From assembly GCA_016192455.1 (NCBI GenBank), contig JACPUC010000026.1:124001-188000 (forward strand): 64,000 bases of DNA, read 5' to 3'. How positions within the stretch are numbered: position 1 is the first letter of the stretch; every line of letters starts with the position of its first letter. Under the pieces are notes generated by a model. It was not told the DNA's origin. It saw only the letters and a program-made list of their open reading frames with translations, and did not search any database. Below, piece after piece: positions 60,130 through 64,000 of the stretch. Source of the stretch: Candidatus Tectimicrobiota bacterium (GTDB taxonomy: Bacteria; JACPUC01). A program made the translations under genes and the position numbers.

Positions 60130-62031
60130 CTACGCCGCATCTTCCTGGTAGCGCAGCGTCAGGCGTTCGAACTCATCAAGGAGCGCGCGGGTGCGCTCCT
60201 GCACTTGCCGCTGCACCCCAGCCAGCGTCGCGTCGTCCGCCGTCGCCGGCACGTCGGCGTTGCCGAAGCCGTAGATTTTCAGCTTCGGCTCGGTGCCGGA
60301 GGGTCGGATGACGATCTTCGTGAAGCCATCCTCGGAGAGCTGGTAGACCAGGACATTGCCGCGCGCGCCGACCACCACGCCGCGTTGGGCGCCGTCGCGC
60401 GGATCGCTGATGGCGCCGGTTTGACGGTCGATGACCGCCCGCAGCGGCAGCCCGCCGAGGCGCTGCGGCGGCTCGCGTCGCAGCCGTTCCATGACCCTGA
60501 CCATGGTGCGCTCCCCGGCGCTGCCGGTCATGAAGAAGTTGCGCGTCTCCTCGAAGAAGTAGCCGTACCTGCGGTAGAGCTTGTGGAGATAGTCATCAAG
60601 GGTTGCTCCCTCGGCCTTCAGCTCGGCCGCGAGCTCCGCCGTCAGCAAGGCCGCGCTCGCCGCGTCCTTGTCCCGCACCGCCGCGCCGCGCAGGTAGCCG
60701 AAACTCTCCTCGAAGCCGAAGATGAAGCGCTCTGGATCATCGAGCTTGCCGATGAGCTCGGCGATATACTTGAAGCCGACGAGGAGATCGCCGACCAGCC
60801 GCACCTGGAAATCGGCGGCGATGCGGGTGACGAGATCGGTGCTCACCATGGTCTTGACGAGCAGCCCATCTTTCGGCAGCCTGCCGACGTCGCGCAGGGT
60901 TCGCAGCACGTAGTGGCTGAGGAGCGCCCCGAGCTGGTTGCCGGAGAGGTGTCGCCAGGAGCCGTCCCGCAGCGGCACGGCGACGCCGAGGCGATCCGCA
61001 TCGGGATCGCTGGCCATGGCGAGGTCCGCATCGATCTCGCGCGCCAAAGCAATGGCCTCGGTCAACGCTGCCGGCGATTCGGGGTTGGGGATGTGCCCCG
61101 CCACGTTTGGGAAGTCGCCGTCCGGGGTGCTTTGGGCGGCCACCAGGTGCAGGTCCGTGAAGCCGGCCCGGCGCAAGACCGGGACCACATTGGTGACGCC
61201 GGCGCCGTGCAGCGGCGTGTAGACGAGACGCAGGCGGCGGCTGGCGCCGAGGGCCGTCGCCGCCACGGCGTCCACGTAGGCCCGGTCCACCTCCCGGGCG
61301 GCGCGCTCGGCGAAGCCGGGCGAGCCAACCGGCGCTGATGCCGCCGCCTCCTCGGCGCCCAAGAGGACGATGAGGCCGCGCTCGCAAGCCGCTTGGTACG
61401 GCAGGCGTTGGATGTCGTCGACCCGCTGCACCTCGTCGATGATGCCGGTATCATGCGGCGGCAGCACCTGCCCACCATCCCGCCAGTAGACTTTGAAGCC
61501 GTTGTCCGTGGGAGGGTTGTGCGAGGCGCTGATGACGATGCCGGCATCCGCTCCGAGGTGGCGCACCGCGAAGGAGACCTCGGGGGTGGAGCGGCAGCCA
61601 TCGAAGAGGTAGGCCATGAAGCCATGGGCGGCCACGATGCAGGCGCACTCCTCGGCGAAACGGCGGGCCTGGTGGCGGGTGTCGTGACCAATGACGATGC
61701 GGTGGCTCAGGGAGGCGCCGCTCTCCGCGTGCCCCCCGCTTTCCCGCCCTTGCTTCAGGAGGTAGCGCGCCAGGCCTTGCGCCGACTCGCCGATGGTGCG
61801 CAAGTTCATGCGATTCGGGCCGACCCCCATCTTCCCTCGTCTGCCGCCGGTGCCGAAGGGAATGATGGTGTAGAAGCTGTCGTTGAGTTCCTGCCAGTCC
61901 TGCGCGGCGATGAGCTGCTCGATCTGCTCCCGTTCCGCCGCGGGGGATGGCCGCCGCAGCCAGCGCCGCAGGGCCTCCAGGCTGCCCGCTTCGATGGCTG
62001 CGGCAGGAATCCGCGCGGTGATTTCCACCAT
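60130..62031 (-). CDS. Alpha-D-phosphohexomutase (phosphoglucomutase/phosphomannomutase)
   Basis: 633 residues with the phosphoserine loop ISASHNPPTDNGFKVY (~168-183), the metal loop SDPDADR (~341-347), the sugar-specificity loop GFEESFGYLRG (~437-447; it resembles the PGM/PMM type 2 class) and the phosphate-binding RPSGTEPKLKIYGF near the C-terminus. It interconverts hexose 1- and 6-phosphates, feeding glycogen or nucleotide sugars such as GDP-mannose used by the SDR at 6.5 kb. ATG 62031 is chosen because the family N-terminus (W..DP....E) starts shortly after; the ribosome site is weak. Confidence 0.9.
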   Translation of the reverse strand: MVEITARIPAAAIEAGSLEALRRWLRRPSPAAEREQIEQLIAAQDWQELNDSFYTIIPFGTGGRRGKMGVGPNRMNLRTIGESAQGLARYLLKQGRESGGHAESGASLSHRIVIGHDTRHQARRFAEECACIVAAHGFMAYLFDGCRSTPEVSFAVRHLGADAGIVISASHNPPTDNGFKVYWRDGGQVLPPHDTGIIDEVQRVDDIQRLPYQAACERGLIVLLGAEEAAASAPVGSPGFAERAAREVDRAYVDAVAATALGASRRLRLVYTPLHGAGVTNVVPVLRRAGFTDLHLVAAQSTPDGDFPNVAGHIPNPESPAALTEAIALAREIDADLAMASDPDADRLGVAVPLRDGSWRHLSGNQLGALLSHYVLRTLRDVGRLPKDGLLVKTMVSTDLVTRIAADFQVRLVGDLLVGFKYIAELIGKLDDPERFIFGFEESFGYLRGAAVRDKDAASAALLTAELAAELKAEGATLDDYLHKLYRRYGYFFEETRNFFMTGSAGERTMVRVMERLRREPPQRLGGLPLRAVIDRQTGAISDPRDGAQRGVVVGARGNVLVYQLSEDGFTKIVIRPSGTEPKLKIYGFGNADVPATADDATLAGVQRQVQERTRALLDEFERLTLRYQEDAA

Positions 62032-62200
62032 CTCAGTGCAAGCTCCGCCGCGGTCCTGCCGGCGACGCGCCAGCCGGCTCCTCGGCTCGAAGAAGGGCGC
62101 AGGTGTGGGGTGGGCACCTGCGGGCGCCGCCGCGGCGCGCTTTGAGTTCTGGGACCGCAAGCGGCTCCGACAGGCAGCCTGGCACTGAGCGACCGAGTGG

Positions 62201-62228
62201 AATATAGCTTATGCCATCTCAGCGGCAA
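62201..62228 (-). promoter_or_regulatory. Sigma70-like promoter of the phosphohexomutase
   Basis: On the minus strand TTGCCG (62223-62228), 16 bases, TATATT (62201-62206), leader ~165 bases. Confidence 0.55.
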
Positions 62229-62295
62229 GCGGAAGGGGGCCGGCGGCCAGGGGCGGGGCAGGCAGGTCTGTCTGCCGTGCCGGTACGGGCAGGCG

Positions 62296-62538
62296 TTAGC
62301 TGGAAGGAGGAGGCTGCAGGCGCAGGCGCAGAAGTTCGCGCTTCATCTCGTCCTGGCGGCGCACCAGGAGACGAGCGCTGGAGTGGAGGAGCAGCCGGTG
62401 CAGGAGAGACAGGGCAAGGACAAGGACGACGGTCAGACCTGCCAACCGCGGCAGCCAAGCGCCGACCGTGCCGAGGTAGGGGCTCGCCCCTGACCACGAG
62501 AGCTTGAGTACAGCAAGGAGCAGGGTCTGGACGTCCAT
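62296..62538 (-). CDS. Possible small membrane protein
   Basis: 80 residues on the minus strand: a weakly hydrophobic N-terminus, one clear membrane span (~31-50, LAGLTVVLVLALSLLHRLLL) and a basic helical tail (ARLLVRRQDEMKRELLRLRLQ). AAGGCGGG lies 6 bases before the ATG. The topology resembles the small protein at 57191 (span followed by a basic helix). No family; could be a chance frame. A 16-bp palindrome lies 20 bases upstream. Confidence 0.45.
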   Translation of the reverse strand: MDVQTLLLAVLKLSWSGASPYLGTVGAWLPRLAGLTVVLVLALSLLHRLLLHSSARLLVRRQDEMKRELLRLRLQPPPSS

Positions 62539-62557
62539 ACCGTCCCGCCTTAAGGTT

Positions 62558-62573
62558 CTCTCGCGCGCGAGAG
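62558..62573. promoter_or_regulatory. 16-bp perfect palindrome CTCTCGCGCGCGAGAG
   Basis: A self-complementary 16-mer with no loop, so poor as an RNA hairpin and better suited as a dimeric protein site. It lies 20 bases upstream of the small minus-strand gene and ~60 bases upstream of the plus-strand -35 box. Confidence 0.5.
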
Positions 62574-62632
62574 CATCATGACTCTCCTTGGCTCTGCCTC
62601 TCTGGTACTGCATCGGCAGAGCGTGCAGAACC

Positions 62633-62661
62633 TTGAGCGACACGCTGGGGCAGCCTACACT
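62633..62661 (+). promoter_or_regulatory. Sigma70-like promoter of the PfkB-like gene
   Basis: TTGAGC (62633-62638), 17 bases, TACACT (62656-62661), leader ~250 bases. Confidence 0.55.
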
Positions 62662-62914
62662 GTCGCCGGTCGCTTCTGCCTCTTTACCCTGTGTCGGGAT
62701 GCCCCAGGGGCAAGCGCGGGCGGGGAGATGGCGGGCGCCGCAAAACGGAGATGCCGCCGGCGCCCATCCCTTCGAGAGCTACCGGTGGGATGCGTCGCGG
62801 CGCCGCAGGATGCGTGGTAAACGGAGGTGAGTCCAGGGGAATGTCTTCCCCATCCGGCGATGGGCGACGTTCCGAAGCTGTCCCAAGGAACGCCAGCGGA
62901 GAACGAGTTTAGCC

Positions 62915-63889
62915 ATGCAGGTGCAAGACCTCTTGCCCCGCTTCTCGCAGCAGTCGGTGATGGTGCTGGGTGATCTGGTGGTGGAGAAGTACGTTTGGGG
63001 CACGGCGCGAGGTCTGGCGAATGATGCGCCCGTACCCGTGCTGCGGGTCGAAGGCGAGGAGTACCAACTCGGCGGGGCCGCGAACGTGGCGCGTCACCTC
63101 GCGGCCTTGGGGGCACAGGTGCGCCTCTGCGGCTTGGTGGGGTACGACGACGCGGCGCACGCCTTGCGGCGCTCGGTGCGCCAGTCCGGCATTGACACCA
63201 GTGGCATCTTCCCGGCCCAGGGCCGGCAGACAGCCTCCAAGGTCAGGGTGCTCTCGCACCAGCACGGCCAGCAACTCCTGCAGCTCGACTATGAGCCGCC
63301 GCGCAGCACCACGGACCTCGAGCGCGGCAGCCTGCGCACGTACATTGAAGCCACGCTGGAGAGCACCGACTGCCTGATCCTGTGCGACTACGAGAAAGAG
63401 ACGTATGGCTCGCTGGAGTTCGTCCAGGAGCTGGCGCGCCTGGCCGCCGCCCAGAAGGTCCTGACGGTTGCCGATGCTCACCCCGCCGGCGTGTCGCTGC
63501 TCCGTGACACGCACCTCACCTTGGTGAGCGATGCCGCCGCGCGTGACCTCCACGCCACGCTCTACGAGCACTCCGGAGTCAGCCGCGGGGAGCTGGCCCG
63601 CGACCTCCTCGAGTTCCTGCACTGCGGCGCGATCGTCCTCATCGACGCGGCAGAGGGGATGCTGGGGGTGCGCCAGGAGGGTGAAGCGGCGAGCATCCCC
63701 TGCAGCCTCGGTGCGCCGTTTTCGGTCCTCGGCCTGCGCGAGCCCCTGCTCGGCACCCTAACCCTCTGCCTCCTCGCGGGAGGCGATCTTGGCTTGGCCC
63801 TGCGCGTGGCTGGGCGTGCCGGCGCGAAGCTCGTCAGCAAACCCGGACCGGCGTCGCTGCGCCCCGAGGAGCTTTTGGACGATTCCTGA
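62915..63889 (+). CDS. PfkB/HldE-N-like protein, probable pseudokinase
   Basis: 324 residues with the ribokinase-like fold of the HldE (RfaE) kinase half: VMVLGDLVVEKYVWG at ~15-29 (HldE: GDVMLDRYWYG), LGGAANVARHLAALGAQVRLCGLVG (~52-76, in part) and LILCDYEKETY (~150; HldE has SDYGKG). The essential C-terminal GAGD anion-hole/catalytic-Asp motif is absent; the aligned stretch reads SVLGLREPLLGTLTL (~270-284). The D(P/A)K and TPN..E substrate region reads VADAHPAG...LVSDAAA. No nucleotidyltransferase half follows. It therefore probably binds but does not phosphorylate heptose phosphate, or has a new role. Start ATG 62915, weak ribosome site. Confidence 0.72.
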   Translation: MQVQDLLPRFSQQSVMVLGDLVVEKYVWGTARGLANDAPVPVLRVEGEEYQLGGAANVARHLAALGAQVRLCGLVGYDDAAHALRRSVRQSGIDTSGIFPAQGRQTASKVRVLSHQHGQQLLQLDYEPPRSTTDLERGSLRTYIEATLESTDCLILCDYEKETYGSLEFVQELARLAAAQKVLTVADAHPAGVSLLRDTHLTLVSDAAARDLHATLYEHSGVSRGELARDLLEFLHCGAIVLIDAAEGMLGVRQEGEAASIPCSLGAPFSVLGLREPLLGTLTLCLLAGGDLGLALRVAGRAGAKLVSKPGPASLRPEELLDDS

Positions 63890-64000
63890 GGAGGCAACCG
63901 TACCTCCTGGCAGGCAGAGCGCCGCTTGCTGGCGGCGGGCGTCCTCCGCGTGGCTGGAGTCTGGCCCACGCCGTGCGTGGCCGGCGGGCACCAAAGACAT

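Larger units (their letters stand above)
62539..62914. other. Divergent intergenic region
   Basis: It holds the palindrome at 62558-62573 and the plus-strand promoter at 62633-62661. No gene. Confidence 0.5.

Noticed and set aside
62915-63889. Naming the PfkB-like gene hldE or rfaE
   Set aside because: The GAGD catalytic motif and the nucleotidyltransferase half are missing.
1-64000. CRISPR arrays, insertion sequences, integrases, prophage genes, tRNA and rRNA genes
   Set aside because: No evenly spaced repeats, no transposase or integrase motifs and no RNA gene signatures were seen on reading both strands.

Overview
The window is GC-rich DNA (roughly two thirds G+C by eye, not counted) from a Gram-negative bacterium. 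Typical Gram-negative genes present are yacG, an MltD-type lytic transglycosylase, lipB and a DUF4124 envelope protein. The mix of CoA-dependent catabolism, a NifJ-type 2-oxoacid oxidoreductase and several CO-dehydrogenase-like molybdenum hydroxylases recalls uncultured soil, sediment or sponge lineages such as Tectomicrobia, Rokubacteria/NC10 or deep proteobacterial groups. That placement is inference; nothing here fixes the phylum. No rRNA, tRNA, CRISPR array, transposase or prophage gene was seen.

Layout. 1-5 kb: the end of a PaaA/PaaC-like diiron protein, a rhodanese, HMG-CoA lyase overlapping an enoyl-CoA hydratase (a leucine/isovalerate-type module), then a PadR regulator followed by a ferritin-like diiron protein. 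5-16 kb: an unaccompanied substrate-binding protein, a GDP-mannose dehydratase-like SDR, MltD, a helicase fused to a DEDD exonuclease (MrfA+MrfB in one chain), yacG, envelope and membrane proteins, and a phosphoesterase. 16-23 kb: a cysteine hydrolase, an acyl-CoA ligase, and a two-gene split NifJ-like oxidoreductase with its own promoter and a canonical terminator; then lipB.

24-47 kb is the accessory core. Operon A (minus strand; large subunit, CoxG, FAD subunit, 2Fe-2S subunit) is a complete CODH-like molybdenum hydroxylase. A divergent operon holds an acyl-CoA ligase and two tandem paralogous Fe-S proteins. Then come an orphan sensor kinase, a small HTH-like protein and a methyltransferase. 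Operon B (minus strand; MFS transporter, FAD, 2Fe-2S and large subunits, lactonase-like hydrolase) is a second hydroxylase. Divergent from it is an orphan third large subunit, leading into a nitrilase-type amidase, a LigA/LigB extradiol dioxygenase and two tandem isochorismatase-fold amidases (44-51 kb). Together these look like a pathway that hydroxylates, opens and deamidates an aromatic ring, possibly an N-heterocycle.

51-64 kb: a thioesterase, a benzoate/anthranilate-type CoA ligase, an ACMSD-like amidohydrolase, RecD2, small membrane proteins, a second MFS transporter, a phosphohexomutase, and a PfkB/HldE-like protein that has lost its catalytic GAGD motif and is probably a pseudokinase.

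About eighteen sigma70-like promoters with 16-18 bp spacers can be read in front of these genes, and they support the transcription units given here. Starts were chosen by ribosome binding sites and family alignment from memory; no database search was possible.
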